Of a DNA stretch of 64,000 nucleotides, positions 24,256 through 34,568 are shown piece by piece. The stretch lies in assembly GCA_016713435.1 (NCBI GenBank), contig JADJPD010000010.1, positions 372,001-436,000 on the forward strand, in the 5' to 3' direction. A program made the translations under genes and the position numbers. This DNA comes from Gemmatimonadota bacterium. GTDB lineage: Bacteria; Gemmatimonadota; Gemmatimonadetes; Gemmatimonadales; GWC2-71-9. Position 1 is the stretch's first letter. Each line of letters begins with the position of its first letter. The notes below the pieces were generated by a model. That model was given only the letters and a program-made list of their open reading frames with translations. It was not told the DNA's origin and did no database searches.

Positions 24256-25035
24256 ATGCCCGCCCTCCTGGCCTTCCTCCCCGGCACCGAGGCGGCCCAG
24301 ACGCTCCGCCGCACCCTGCCGGCGGGGGGCCCGTGGAAGCTGGTGCCCTGCCGGACCGTGGCGCAGCTCGAGCGGGGGCTCGCGGGCCGGCTGGTGGACG
24401 CGGTGGTCTTCTCGCCCCTCGGGCCGGGAGCCAGCACGGCCGCCCTCGCGCCGCTGCGTGAACGGTTCCCCGCCATCCCCTGGATCGCCTGCCATCCCTT
24501 CCGCGCCGATGACGGCGCGGTGCTCCTCGACTGCCAGGCCGGTCGCGCCGCCGCCGCGGTGATCCTCGGCGTGGACGATGCCGTGGCCGGCGAACTGGTG
24601 GTGCGCTACTCCGCGGCCGCCGAGCGTCGCCGCCTGCTGGCCGACGCGCCCCGCATGCTCCGCCTCACCGACCCGCTCCAGCGAGGCGTGTGGCAGCAGC
24701 TGCTCGACCGGGTGGATGAGGCGGTGCGGACGGCGGACCTGGCGGAGCGCCTCGACTGCTCGCGCGAGCACCTGTCGCGGCAGTTCGGGGCGGGCGGGGC
24801 GCCGAACCTGAAGCGCGTCATTGACCTGACACGGGTGGCGTGGGCCGCCGCGCTGCTGCGGAACCCGGGGCATGATGCCGCGGCGGTGGCGCGGATCCTC
24901 CGCTTCGCCACGCCGAGTCACCTCAGCGCCACCGCCCGGCGCATCACCGGGGTGCCCGCCGGCGGGCTGGCGGCGCTCGGGCCGCGCGGGGTCCTGCAGG
25001 CGTTCGTGCGCGGGAAGACGCGGAGCCGGCTCTAG
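24256..25035 (+). CDS. AraC-like helix-turn-helix regulator
   Basis: A 259-residue protein. The N-terminal 150 residues resemble a receiver-like alpha/beta fold lacking the phosphorylation site (VDAVVFSPLGPGAS, ERFPAIPWIACHP). The C-terminal 100 residues contain an AraC-type double helix-turn-helix: TADLAERLDCSREHLSRQF, then DLTRVAWAAALLRN and AVARILRFATPSHLSATARRITG. It starts 2 nt after the NUDIX gene and its stop overlaps the stop of the convergent ClC gene. The signal it senses is unknown. Confidence 0.75.
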   Translation: MPALLAFLPGTEAAQTLRRTLPAGGPWKLVPCRTVAQLERGLAGRLVDAVVFSPLGPGASTAALAPLRERFPAIPWIACHPFRADDGAVLLDCQAGRAAAAVILGVDDAVAGELVVRYSAAAERRRLLADAPRMLRLTDPLQRGVWQQLLDRVDEAVRTADLAERLDCSREHLSRQFGAGGAPNLKRVIDLTRVAWAAALLRNPGHDAAAVARILRFATPSHLSATARRITGVPAGGLAALGPRGVLQAFVRGKTRSRL

Positions 25036-26818
25036 CCGCCGCTCCCGCCGAGGGCGGCCTCGTAGGCGGCGAAGATCTCCCGCCGGCCGATGACCCCGAG
25101 CAGGCGGCGGTGGTGCGGGTGCACCACGGGGAGCAGCGGGGCGTCGCGGCCGCCCATGCGGCGGAGGGCGGTGAGGAGCGAGTCGTCCTCGGTGACGGTG
25201 GGGCCCACCGGCGCCGCCAGGTCGCGCACCAGGCGGCCGCCGTCCGCCGGCTCCAGCCGGAGCCGATGCCACGCCTCCAGCGAGAGCATGCCCACCAGGG
25301 CGCCCTCCGCGTCCACCACCGGGTACTCGAGCCGCGGTCCCGCCCTGAGCGCCGCCTCGGCCTGGGCGAGCGGCGCATCCGCCGCGAGCACCACGGGCGC
25401 CCGCTCGCAGACCGCGCCCACCTTGAGCCGCGCCAGCATCCCCTCGTCCGCGCCCGGCATCCGCGCTTCCCCGCGCCGCGCCAGCCACTCCGAGTACACC
25501 GACTCGCGCCAGAGCCGCCGCGCGGTGACGTGGCCGAGGGCGCCGGCCACGAGGAGCGGGAGGATGAGCGTCCAGTCGCCGGACAGTTCCAGGACCACGA
25601 AGATGGCGGTGAGCGGGGCGTGGGTGCTGCCCGCCAGCAGGGCCGCCATCCCGAGCAGCGCGTATCCGGTGGTGCCGAGCGGCAGCGGCACCCCGGCCTG
25701 CTGCAGCAGCTGGCCCAGGCCCGCGCCGGTGAGGGCGCCCGCCACGATGGCCGGCGCAAACAGTCCCCCCACTTCGCTCGCGCCGAGGGTGAGGGCCGTG
25801 GCCGCGATCTTCGCCAGGGCGAGCCCGAGCAGGAGGAGGGCGCCGTGCTGGGCCAGGTCGCCGAGTTCCAGGGTGCCCACCCCGAGGAGGGAGGTCGGGA
25901 CCACCGTGTACAGGAAGGCGACGAGGCCGGCGGCCAGCAGGACCCGCGCGGGGATCGACCCAGGCGCCCCAGCAGGTCGCGACCCCACCAGATGCCCCGG
26001 CTGTAGAGGGCGGCCGCGCCTCCCCCGATCACCCCCACCGCGACGCTGAGGAGGAGGTCGCGGAGGGCCCAGCCGGCGTGGAGCGCCGGGACGTGGATCA
26101 GGGTGCTGTGGGAGCCGAGTACGGTCCGGGTCACCGCGGCCGCCGTCACGCTGGCTACCACCAGCGGGGCGAGGCTCGCATTGCGGGTGCCGCCGAAGAG
26201 CTTCTCGACGGCAAAGAAGAGCCCGGCGATCGGCGCCCCGAACGCTCCCGCGATCCCGGCGCCCGCGCCGCAGGCCACCAGCAGCCGGAACCGCTCCGAG
26301 CTCAGCCGGAGCCACCGTCCGGCGGCGTTGGCGGTCCCGGCCCCGAGTACCGCCACCGGGCCCTCGGCCCCCACCGACCCCCCGGCCCCGATGACGACCC
26401 CGGCCGCCACCGTCTTGATGAGGATGGCCCGGATCGGCAGGCGGCCCCCGTGGCGGGCCACCGCGAGCATGAGCGCGGGGACGTTCTCCCCGGGGGAGTC
26501 CGCGGTGCCCAGCCGGACGAGCAGCCGGGCGACGCCGATGCCGAGCCCGAGCACCGCGGCATGGACCCAGAAGGCCGGGAGGGTCAGCTGCGCCTCAGCG
26601 GCCTGCGCCACCCGGCCGGCCAGGGAAAGGAGCTGGTAGAAGCCGAGGATGGCCCCGCCCGTGAGGAGGCCGATCAGGGTGGCAATGACGAGGAGGGCGG
26701 GCTCCTCCCCCAGGCCGAGGCGGAACAGGCGGTCCGGCAGCCACCGGCCGAGACGGGCCATGGTGACGGCAAGCCGGCGGCCGCGGGTGGGCGGGGGGGA
26801 AGCACCGGGGGGCGTCAT
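25032..26818 (-). CDS. ClC-family chloride channel/antiporter with CBS pair (apparent frameshift)
   Basis: An integral membrane ClC protein of about 595 residues. Conserved pore segments are GAGGSVGAEGPVAVLG, GAGAGIAGAFGAPIAGLFFAVE and GASEVGGLFAPAIVAGAL, followed by two CBS domains (LAADAPLAQAEAAL; DDSLLTALRRMGG...LLGVIGRREIF). The N-terminal half and the rest lie in different frames. The switch is at the GGG run at about 25959-25961, and one extra G joins LLGRLG to SIPARVLLAAGL. The gating Glu region (GAEGP) is intact. The CBS domains suggest nucleotide regulation. Whether it is a channel or an H+/Cl- exchanger cannot be told from sequence alone. The start could instead be the ATG at 26761. 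Confidence 0.86.
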
Positions 26819-26894
26819 GAAGCGGTCGGCATGGGGGCGGGGAAGGATAGCCGGGCCGTCCCGGCTGGGTATATTGGCGCCCGGCAGGGGCCCG

Positions 26895-26932
26895 TTGCCT
26901 TCACCCGAAGCTTGTGATAGTTTTCACAAGCT
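26895..26932 (+). promoter_or_regulatory. atpA promoter with CRP-like palindrome around the -10 box
   Basis: TTGCCT (26895-26900), 17-bp spacer, TAGTTT (26918-26923). The -10 box is exactly the spacer of a perfect palindrome, AGCTTGTGA-N6-TCACAAGCT (26909-26932), whose core TGTGA-N6-TCACA is the CRP/FNR-family consensus. A protein bound here would block polymerase, so repression is the likely outcome. The ATG is 38 bp downstream. Confidence 0.6.
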
Positions 26933-26970
26933 GTGCCCGAACCTTGTCCCACCCCCCAAGCACGAGACCT

Positions 26971-28548
26971 ATGGCGACCGAATCCGTTCTGCGTCCTGGC
27001 GAGCTCAAGGACGTCCTGCTCCGGGAGATCGAGAAGGCCGACCTGGCGTCGGTGGACGTCAACGAGGTCGGCACCGTCCTCGAGGTGCGCGACGGCGTGG
27101 CCCGCATCTACGGCCTGACCAAGGCGGTGGCGGGCGAGATGATCGAGTTCACCGTGGCCGAGACGGGCGAGGTGATCACCGGCATGGCGCTCAACCTCGA
27201 GGCGGACAACGTGGGCGCCGTCATCCTGGGCGACTACCTGAAGCTCAAGGAGGGGGACGAGGTGCGCTGCACCGGCCGCCTGCTCGAGGTGCCGGTGGGC
27301 AAGGCGATGCTGGGCCGGGTGGTGGACGCGCTCGGCCGGCCGGTGGACGGCCGCGGGCCGATCCAGGCGAGCGGCGCGCGCGCGGTGGAGATGGTGGCGC
27401 CGGGCATCATCGTGCGGCAGCCGGTGAAGGAGCCGCTGCAGACGGGCATCAAGGCCATCGACGCCATGATCCCGATCGGGCGCGGCCAGCGCGAGCTGAT
27501 CATCGGGGACCGCGGCACCGGCAAGACGGCGATCGCGGTGGACACGATCATCAACCAGAAGGGCACCGGCGTCGTCTGCGTGTATGTCGCGATCGGGCAG
27601 AAGCGCTCGACGGTGGCGACCGTGGTGGAGAAGCTCAAGGAGCACGGCGCGATGGACTACACCATCGTGGTCGTGGCCAGCGCCTCGGACCCGGCGCCGC
27701 TGCAGTACATCGCGCCCTACTCGGGCTGCGCCATCGCCGAGTACTTCATGTACGAGGAAGGCCAGCCGACGCTGTGCGTGTACGACGACCTCTCCAAGCA
27801 GGCCGCCGCCTACCGCCAGCTGTCGCTGATCCTGCGCCGCCCGCCGGGCCGTGAGGCGTACCCGGGCGACGTGTTCTACCTCCACAGCCGCCTGCTCGAG
27901 CGTGCGGCGAAGATCAGCGAGAACCCGGATGTCGTGAAGCTGGACAGCCGCATCAAGAAGCCGGGCGGCTCGCTCACGGCGCTGCCCATCATCGAGACGC
28001 AGGCGGGCGACGTGTCGGCGTACATCCCGACCAACGTCATCAGCATCACCGATGGCCAGATCTTCCTCACCACGGACCTGTTCTACTCGAACGTGCGTCC
28101 CGCGGTGGACGCCGGCATCAGCGTGAGCCGCGTGGGCGGCAACGCGCAGATCAAGGCCATGAAGCAGGTGGCGGGCCCGCTCCGCCTCTCGCTGGCGCAG
28201 TTCCGCGAGCTCGAGGCGTTCGCGCAGTTCGGCTCGGAGCTCGACGCGGCGACGCAGCGGCAGCTGTCGCGGGGCGCCCGGACGGTGGAGATCCTCAAGC
28301 AGCCGCAGTACGCGCCGGTGCCGGTGGAGAAGCAGGTGGCGGCGATCTACGCCGTGACCAACGGCTACCTCGACGACATCGAGGTCCCGCAGATCCGGAA
28401 GTGGGAGGCGGACTTCATGGCGTACCTCGAGGCCACGCACCCGGAGATCCTCACGGGGATCCGGACCAAGAAGGCGCTGGACGACGAGCTGACGGGCAAG
28501 CTCAAGGCCGCGATCGCCGCCTTCAAGCCGCTCTTCAAGGCCGAGTAA
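26971..28548 (+). CDS. atpA: F1Fo ATP synthase subunit alpha
   Basis: A 525-residue non-catalytic nucleotide-binding subunit of the F1 head. GRVVDALGRPVDGRGP and the P-loop GDRGTGKTA (near residue 180) are intact, as are the family motifs YVAIGQKRSTVA, YDDLSKQAAAYR and PGREAYPGDVFYLHSRLLERA. The start ATG at 26971 gives the usual N terminus with VDVNEVGTVLEVRDGVARIYGL. It heads an A-G-D-C cluster. The membrane-sector and delta genes are not upstream, where a ClC gene lies divergently. Confidence 0.98.
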   Translation: MATESVLRPGELKDVLLREIEKADLASVDVNEVGTVLEVRDGVARIYGLTKAVAGEMIEFTVAETGEVITGMALNLEADNVGAVILGDYLKLKEGDEVRCTGRLLEVPVGKAMLGRVVDALGRPVDGRGPIQASGARAVEMVAPGIIVRQPVKEPLQTGIKAIDAMIPIGRGQRELIIGDRGTGKTAIAVDTIINQKGTGVVCVYVAIGQKRSTVATVVEKLKEHGAMDYTIVVVASASDPAPLQYIAPYSGCAIAEYFMYEEGQPTLCVYDDLSKQAAAYRQLSLILRRPPGREAYPGDVFYLHSRLLERAAKISENPDVVKLDSRIKKPGGSLTALPIIETQAGDVSAYIPTNVISITDGQIFLTTDLFYSNVRPAVDAGISVSRVGGNAQIKAMKQVAGPLRLSLAQFRELEAFAQFGSELDAATQRQLSRGARTVEILKQPQYAPVPVEKQVAAIYAVTNGYLDDIEVPQIRKWEADFMAYLEATHPEILTGIRTKKALDDELTGKLKAAIAAFKPLFKAE

Positions 28549-28549
28549 G

Positions 28550-29437
28550 ATGGCCAAGGCGTCGCGCGCCCTCCGCGGGCGGATGCGCTCGGTCCAGAAC
28601 ACCCGCAAGATCACGCGGACGATGGAGCTCGTCTCCACGTCGAAGCTCAAGCGCGCGCAGGACCGGGTGGTGGCCGCCCGGCCGTACGCCAGCGCGCTCG
28701 CCGAGGTGATCGCCGACCTGGTGACGCCGGAGCTGGCGGAGCGGTTCCCGCTGCTGCGGCAGCCGGCGCCGCCGTCGAAGGGCGGGCCCACGAAGGCGGC
28801 GCTGCTCCTCGTGACCTCCAACCGCGGGCTGGCCGGCGGCTTCAATTCCAACCTGATCAAGGAAGCCCGGCGCCGGCTGGAGCAGCTGGAGGCCGCGGGC
28901 TACCAGGTGGACCTGCACCTGATCGGCCGGAAGGGCATCGGCTTCTTCAAGTACCTGGGCCGCGCCATCACCACGCAGCGCATCGACATCGGCGACAAGC
29001 CGACGGCGGCGCACGCGGGCGAGCTGGTGCAGGCGCTCATCACGGAGTACGAGGCGGGGCGGCTGGCCAGCGTGGACATCGTCTACGCCAAGTTCAACAG
29101 CCCCCTCTCCACGCCGCCCACCACGCTCCGGGTGCTGCCGGTGGAGACGCCGGTGAAGCAGAAGGGCGGGATGAAGGCGGACTACATCCTCAAGCCCGGC
29201 GCCGACCAGATCCTGGCGCAGCTCCTCCCGCTCTACGTGCGCAACCAGGTGTACCGCGGCCTGGTGGAGACGGCGGCGGCGGAGCACGGCGCCCGGCGGA
29301 CCGCCATGAAGAGCGCCACCGACAACGCCGGCGAGATCTTCGAGCTCCTCAAGCGCACCTACAACCGCCAGCGCCAGGCGGCGATCACGCAGGAGATCGC
29401 GGAGATCGTGGGCGGCGCGGCGGCGCTCGAGGGCTGA
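28550..29437 (+). CDS. atpG: F1Fo ATP synthase subunit gamma
   Basis: A 295-residue central-stalk subunit. The N-terminal helix reads LRGRMRSVQNTRKITRTMELV, the middle domain includes LLVTSNRGLAGGFNSNL, and the C-terminal helix (ARRTAMKSATDNAGEIFELLKRTYNRQRQAAITQEI) completes the coiled coil that rotates inside the head. It starts one base after the atpA stop. Confidence 0.97.
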   Translation: MAKASRALRGRMRSVQNTRKITRTMELVSTSKLKRAQDRVVAARPYASALAEVIADLVTPELAERFPLLRQPAPPSKGGPTKAALLLVTSNRGLAGGFNSNLIKEARRRLEQLEAAGYQVDLHLIGRKGIGFFKYLGRAITTQRIDIGDKPTAAHAGELVQALITEYEAGRLASVDIVYAKFNSPLSTPPTTLRVLPVETPVKQKGGMKADYILKPGADQILAQLLPLYVRNQVYRGLVETAAAEHGARRTAMKSATDNAGEIFELLKRTYNRQRQAAITQEIAEIVGGAAALEG

Positions 29438-29509
29438 CGCAGCACCCGTATTGACGACGACACGGGCCCGCCGGGCCCGTCCAGGGGCCACTCAACTCAG
29501 GGAACAGTG

Positions 29510-30939
<1,430 letters not shown>

Positions 30940-30940
<1 letters not shown>

Positions 30941-31200
30941 TGCGGGTCACCGTCATCTCGCCGGAAGCTGCCATCTTCGATGGCGATGCCGACGCGGTCG
31001 TCGCGCCGGCCTACGACGGGCAGGTGGGGATCCTCCCCCGCCACGCCCCGTTCATGACCCTGCTGGGACGGGGTACCCTGGCGGTCACCGCCGGCGGCAC
31101 CACCCACCGGTTCCAGGTGGATGGCGGCTTCCTGCAGGCGGTGCACGACACGGTCCGCGTCGTGGCGGAACAGGTGAAAGGACTTCCCAATGCGTCGTAG
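30940..31200 (+). CDS. atpC: F1Fo ATP synthase subunit epsilon, short form
   Basis: An 86-residue epsilon subunit that contains only the N-terminal beta-sandwich (VISPEAAIFDGDADAVVAPAYDGQVGILPRHAPFMTLLG, VDGGFLQAVHDTVRVVAEQ). The C-terminal helical hairpin that inhibits ATP hydrolysis in other bacteria is missing, so regulation of the enzyme must differ. The ATG overlaps the atpD stop (GTGATG), and its own 3' end overlaps the next gene by 11 bp. Confidence 0.94.
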
Positions 31201-31807
31201 CGTTCTGCTGGGCGGCCTGCTGGCCGCACTCCTCGTCACTCCCGCCGTGGCCCAGACCATCGGGACCCCGGTCTTCCATAGCCCCTACCGCGCCTTCCAG
31301 CGTTCCGAGCTGGGCGGCTACCTCTCCGACCCGGGCGAGGGCGTGAGCCTGGCCGTCCAGGGCGAGTACCGCATGGCCCAGCCCAGCTTCGACTGGGGCG
31401 TGACGCTCGGCTACATCGACCCCGAAGGCGACGTCGAGGGGGTCATCGGCGCCGGCGTGGACGGGCGCATCAAGCTGGCCCGCCACACCCAGGACTTCCC
31501 GCTCGACCTGTCGGGCATCGCCGGGTTCGGCGTGCTGTTCCGCGACGGCGACGTGGGCTTCGGCATCCCCCTGGGGGTGAGCCTGGGCCGCCAGGTGCAG
31601 CTGGAGAACTCGAAGGTCACCTTCACCCCGTACGTGGCCCCGACCCTCATCCCGGTCTTCGGCGACGACAACGTGGTGGGCGATGACGCCCAGTTCGGCC
31701 TCGGTCTCGGCGTGGACATCGGCCTGTCGCCGCGGCTCGACGTCCGGGTGAGCGGGTCCCTCGGGGACATCGAGGGTGTGGGCATCGGCCTGGCCTGGCA
31801 CCGTTAG
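31190..31807 (+). CDS. Outer-membrane beta-barrel protein
   Basis: A 205-residue exported protein with a signal peptide (RRSVLLGGLLAALLVTPAVAQ). Alternating hydrophobic strands such as VSLAVQGEYRMAQPSFDWGVTLGY and FGLGLGVDIGLSPRLDVRVSGSL, with Gly-rich turns, fit an 8- to 10-stranded barrel. No specific family is recognised. It overlaps atpC by 11 bp, so it is translated from the ATP synthase message. A related barrel protein follows at 31963. Function unknown. Confidence 0.78.
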   Translation: MRRSVLLGGLLAALLVTPAVAQTIGTPVFHSPYRAFQRSELGGYLSDPGEGVSLAVQGEYRMAQPSFDWGVTLGYIDPEGDVEGVIGAGVDGRIKLARHTQDFPLDLSGIAGFGVLFRDGDVGFGIPLGVSLGRQVQLENSKVTFTPYVAPTLIPVFGDDNVVGDDAQFGLGLGVDIGLSPRLDVRVSGSLGDIEGVGIGLAWHR

Positions 31808-31836
31808 GCCACCGCGCCCCACCCTGGGGTGCCACG

Positions 31837-31877
31837 AGGGGGAACCGCCCGGCCGGGTGGTTCCCCCTTGGGTTTTT
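31837..31877 (+). terminator. Terminator of the atpA-G-D-C operon
   Basis: AGGGGGAACC pairs with GGTTCCCCCT, and the stem can extend inward through GCCCGG/CCGGGT. It is followed by TGGGTTTTTCC. Confidence 0.85.
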
Positions 31878-31894
31878 CCGCGGCCCGCGCCGCG

Positions 31895-31924
31895 TTGACG
31901 CTGCCCGGGGCGCCTCGGTAGCTT
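31895..31924 (+). promoter_or_regulatory. Promoter of the second barrel-protein gene
   Basis: TTGACG (31895-31900) and TAGCTT (31919-31924) with an 18-bp spacer, immediately after the atp terminator. Initiation near 31931 leaves a 30-nt leader with TGGAGG. Confidence 0.55.
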
Positions 31925-31962
31925 CCGGCCTTCCATTGCCCCTGACCATTGCTGGAGGTTCC

Positions 31963-32607
31963 ATGATGCGCACTGCCCGATCGCTCGTCGTCCTTGCCCT
32001 CGTGGCCCTGGCGGGCCGCGCCGAGGCCCAGGTCACCGGCCTCCCGGTGCAGAACGGTGGGGTGGCGAGCGGACTCACCATCGGGGCCGAGGTGGGCTTC
32101 CCGGGCGCGGACTACGGCAAGGGGACGGCCTACGGCGCCCGGGCGGCGCTCGGCCTCGGCCCCCTCGGCATCAGCGCGGTGGCGTCCAGCTGGAACCCCA
32201 AGGGCCCCGTGGACGGGGCCACGGCGGTGGGTGGCTACCTGAACCTTAAGGTGTTCGGCGGCCCCCTCATCCCGCTGTCGGTGACGCTGCAGGGCGGGGC
32301 CGAGTACGCGGAGCGGAACGGGCTCAAGGCGGTGCACGCCCCGGTGGGGCTCGGCATCGCGCTCAAGATCCCGAACCCGGCGCTGGCCATCAAGCCGTGG
32401 CTCGCCCCGCGGCTGGACATCGTGCGCACCTCGGGCGCCATTGACGACACCGAGTACAACTTCGCCATGAGCGGCGGTGTCGACTTCAGCCTGCTCGGCG
32501 GCATCGGCTTCAGCGCCGCGTACGACCGGGTGTGGGCCGGCAACGGCGTGAACCCGTCGGTGTTCAGTCTCGGCGCCAACTACGCCATCAAGATCCCGGG
32601 CCTCTGA
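31963..32607 (+). CDS. Outer-membrane beta-barrel protein
   Basis: A 214-residue exported protein with a signal peptide (RTARSLVVLALVALAGRAEAQ) and barrel-like strands (GLTIGAEVGFPGADYG, FAMSGGVDFSLLGGIGFSAAYDRVW), ending in the aromatic/hydrophobic pattern of outer-membrane proteins. The ATG at 31963 follows TGGAGGTTCC, a ribosome-binding context also used at 61498. It resembles the previous barrel in size and composition. Function unknown. Confidence 0.78.
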   Translation: MMRTARSLVVLALVALAGRAEAQVTGLPVQNGGVASGLTIGAEVGFPGADYGKGTAYGARAALGLGPLGISAVASSWNPKGPVDGATAVGGYLNLKVFGGPLIPLSVTLQGGAEYAERNGLKAVHAPVGLGIALKIPNPALAIKPWLAPRLDIVRTSGAIDDTEYNFAMSGGVDFSLLGGIGFSAAYDRVWAGNGVNPSVFSLGANYAIKIPGL

Positions 32608-32619
32608 GCCCTGCCCGCG

Positions 32620-32647
32620 CCCGGCCGTCCCCGCGGGGGCGGCCGGG
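32620..32647 (+). terminator. Hairpin after the second barrel-protein gene
   Basis: CCCGGCCG and CGGCCGGG enclose CCCCGCGGGG, making one long GC stem. There is no T-run. Confidence 0.45.
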
Positions 32648-32683
32648 GCCCGGCCCTCTCCTCCCCGTCCCCGGTTCCTGCCC

Positions 32684-33049
32684 GTGCCCCGTCTGCTTCG
32701 TGTTGTCGCCGTCCTCGTCCTGCTGGCCGGGACGAGCGCCTGCAGCCTGACCATCGACGCCACCACGCTCGGCGTGCCGGCCACGCTGGCGAGCGACGCC
32801 GCCCAGCCGGCGCAAGGCACGCCCTTCAAGGTGCGCGCCCACGCCACCTACGCCTTCTGGGGCGTGCTCAAGGTGGGGCAGCCGTCGGTGGGGAAGATGC
32901 TGGCGCAGCAGCTGGTGGGCGGGAAGTCGGTGGCCGACGTCCGGGTGCGGGTGCGGAGCCGCTTCACCGACCTGCTCTTCACGGTGCTCACGGCGGGGGT
33001 GCTGGTGCCCCGCACGGTCGAGGTGGAGGGCGTCGTCGTCGGTCAGTAG
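32684..33049 (+). CDS. Bor-like lipoprotein
   Basis: A 121-residue protein with a lipoprotein signal (RLLRVVAVLVLLAGTSAC). The mature part has HATYAFWGVLKVGQPSVGK and ends with FTDLLFTVLTAGVLVPRTVEVEGVVV, a layout that resembles the Bor/Iss-type lipoproteins of phages and enterobacteria. The GTG at 32684 is the only start giving a proper signal. Its end overlaps the end of the convergent waaA gene by 7 bp. Assignment to Bor is tentative. Confidence 0.6.
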   Translation: MPRLLRVVAVLVLLAGTSACSLTIDATTLGVPATLASDAAQPAQGTPFKVRAHATYAFWGVLKVGQPSVGKMLAQQLVGGKSVADVRVRVRSRFTDLLFTVLTAGVLVPRTVEVEGVVVGQ

Positions 33050-34326
33050 CCGGCCAGGACCCGCTCCACCAGTCCCGCCGTCCGGTCCGCAGCACCCGCT
33101 GCCGCATCGACCACCGCCCGCGCCGCCGCTCCTGCGACGGCGCGGTCCGTTTCCAGCCCGAGCCAGCGCGCCCAGCGTTCCACCAGCGCCTCCTTCGTCC
33201 CCTCGGCGGGGAGGCCGAAGAGGCCGCCGGCCACCGCCAGCCGCTCGGCATCGGCGTGGCCACGCCAGCGCGGTCCCACGAGCACGGGGAGGCTCCACGC
33301 CGCCGGCTCGAGCACCGAGTGGAGCCCCCGCCCGAAGCCGCCCCCCACGTACGCGATGGTCCCGGCGCCATAGAGCAGGTTGAGCGGGCCCACCTGGTCC
33401 AGCACCGCGATCGGCGCGTCGAGGGAGGCGCCCGCCACGAGCTGCGGCGCCGGGAGGCCGAGCGCGAGCGCCTCCCGGGTGATGGCGGCAAGGGCGGCCG
33501 GGTCCGGCTGGTGCGGGGCCAGCACCAGCCGCGCGGCGGGATGGAGCTGGCGGACCTGCCGGAACGCGGCCAGCAGCAGCTGCTCGTCGGGCCGCCAGGT
33601 GGAGCCGGCCACGAGGAGGGGGCCGCCGGCGAGGAGGGCCGGCCAGCGGCGGGCGGGTTCGTCGCGGGCCACCCGCTCGCGCACCTGGTCGGCGCGCGGA
33701 TCGCCGAGCACGTGGATGCGGTCGCGCGGGACGCCGAGGCGCTGGAGGCGGGGCACATCCTCGGGGGCGACGGCCGCGGCCGCCGCCACGGAGGCGTACG
33801 CCGGCCCGAGGGCGTGGCGGCCGAGCAGGCCCAGGCGCCCGCTGTCGGGGCGCATCCCGGCGGCGATGAGCACCAGCGGAATCCGCCGCCGGGCGGCCTG
33901 GGCGGCGAACTCCGGCCACAGGTCGAGCCGCGACACGAGGCTGGCCGTGAGCGGCAGGGTGCCGAGGAAGGCCGCCACCTCGGCCGGGGTGTCCCACGGC
34001 AGGTGGCCGTGAAGATCCGGCGCCAGCTCGGCCGCGAACGGCGCTGCCGAGGGACTGAAATAGGTGATCACCCAGCACCACGCCGGATGCTCCCGCCGCA
34101 GGCGCGCGATGACCGGCTCCGCATACCGGAGCTCGCCCGCCGAAGCGGCGTGGACGTGGAGCACGGTGCGGCCCGCGAGACGCCGGGCGGCCTCCGGCAG
34201 CGCCGACTGGAAGGCCCGCCGGCCCGCGAGGCCCCGGGCGAGCCGGGCATCGAACGGGGCCACGAGCGGCAGCAGCGGGCGGAGGAGCCCGGTGGCGGCG
34301 CGGTAGCTCAGGGGCGGCGAGGGCAT
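33043..34326 (-). CDS. waaA: 3-deoxy-D-manno-octulosonic-acid (Kdo) transferase
   Basis: A 427-residue glycosyltransferase that attaches Kdo to lipid A at the inner membrane. An N-terminal hydrophobic segment is followed by the acceptor domain with HAASAGELRYAEPV, which carries the active-site Glu. The CMP-Kdo-binding half has LVAGSTWRPDEQLLLAAF, LVLAPHQPDP and AYVGGGFGRGLHSVLEPAAWSLPVLVGP. Its presence shows an LPS-bearing outer membrane. A TAGATT box ends 8 nt before the ATG, suggesting a nearly leaderless transcript. Confidence 0.93.
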   Translation of the reverse strand: MPSPPLSYRAATGLLRPLLPLVAPFDARLARGLAGRRAFQSALPEAARRLAGRTVLHVHAASAGELRYAEPVIARLRREHPAWCWVITYFSPSAAPFAAELAPDLHGHLPWDTPAEVAAFLGTLPLTASLVSRLDLWPEFAAQAARRRIPLVLIAAGMRPDSGRLGLLGRHALGPAYASVAAAAAVAPEDVPRLQRLGVPRDRIHVLGDPRADQVRERVARDEPARRWPALLAGGPLLVAGSTWRPDEQLLLAAFRQVRQLHPAARLVLAPHQPDPAALAAITREALALGLPAPQLVAGASLDAPIAVLDQVGPLNLLYGAGTIAYVGGGFGRGLHSVLEPAAWSLPVLVGPRWRGHADAERLAVAGGLFGLPAEGTKEALVERWARWLGLETDRAVAGAAARAVVDAAAGAADRTAGLVERVLAGY

Positions 34327-34379
34327 GGCGCCCCAATCTAGGGCATCGGCGTGGGGAGGCGATGTCCGGTCTCGCGCCC

Positions 34380-34408
34380 TTGCAGGCGGGATGGGACCGT
34401 CCTAGGAT
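34380..34408 (+). promoter_or_regulatory. Promoter of a miniature transcription unit
   Basis: TTGCAG (34380-34385), 17-bp spacer, TAGGAT (34403-34408). Initiation would fall near 34415, 26 nt before a very strong ribosome-binding site. Confidence 0.6.
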
Positions 34409-34454
34409 TCACCGGTCCGCCCGCTGTTCCACCGCCAACGAAGGAGGTGATCCA

Positions 34455-34517
34455 TTGTCTAGTGACAGTTGCATCGGTGGCTCGAACAGGGCAAGCGATC
34501 GCCTGGTGAGCTGCTGA
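34455..34517 (+). CDS. 20-codon small ORF with an extreme Shine-Dalgarno sequence
   Basis: AAGGAGGTGATCCA (34441-34454) is complementary to 14 nt of a typical 16S rRNA 3' end and directly abuts a TTG codon, which opens a 20-codon frame. The frame begins with Ser-Ser-Asp-Ser-Cys and ends in Val-Ser-Cys before TGA. The Shine-Dalgarno core AAGGAGG ends 7 nt before the TTG. A promoter lies upstream and a terminator 50 bp after the stop, so the unit is complete at about 190 nt. CCTCC at 34519-34523 could pair with the ribosome-binding site. It may be a small protein, a regulatory leader or a small RNA. No family is recognised. Confidence 0.42.
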   Translation: MSSDSCIGGSNRASDRLVSC

Positions 34518-34568
34518 TCCTCCCGGATCTGCTGGACCCGGGGATCGCCTCGAGTCCGATGCCAACAG

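Noticed and set aside
26848..26876. TATATT box at about 26871 as the main atpA promoter
   Set aside because: No -35 element at a suitable distance was found. TTGCCT-N17-TAGTTT closer to the gene fits the pattern of other genes here.
34441..34454. Fragment of a 16S rRNA 3' end on the minus strand
   Set aside because: Only the 14 nt identical to the anti-Shine-Dalgarno tail match; the bases beyond differ, so a strong ribosome-binding site is the better reading.
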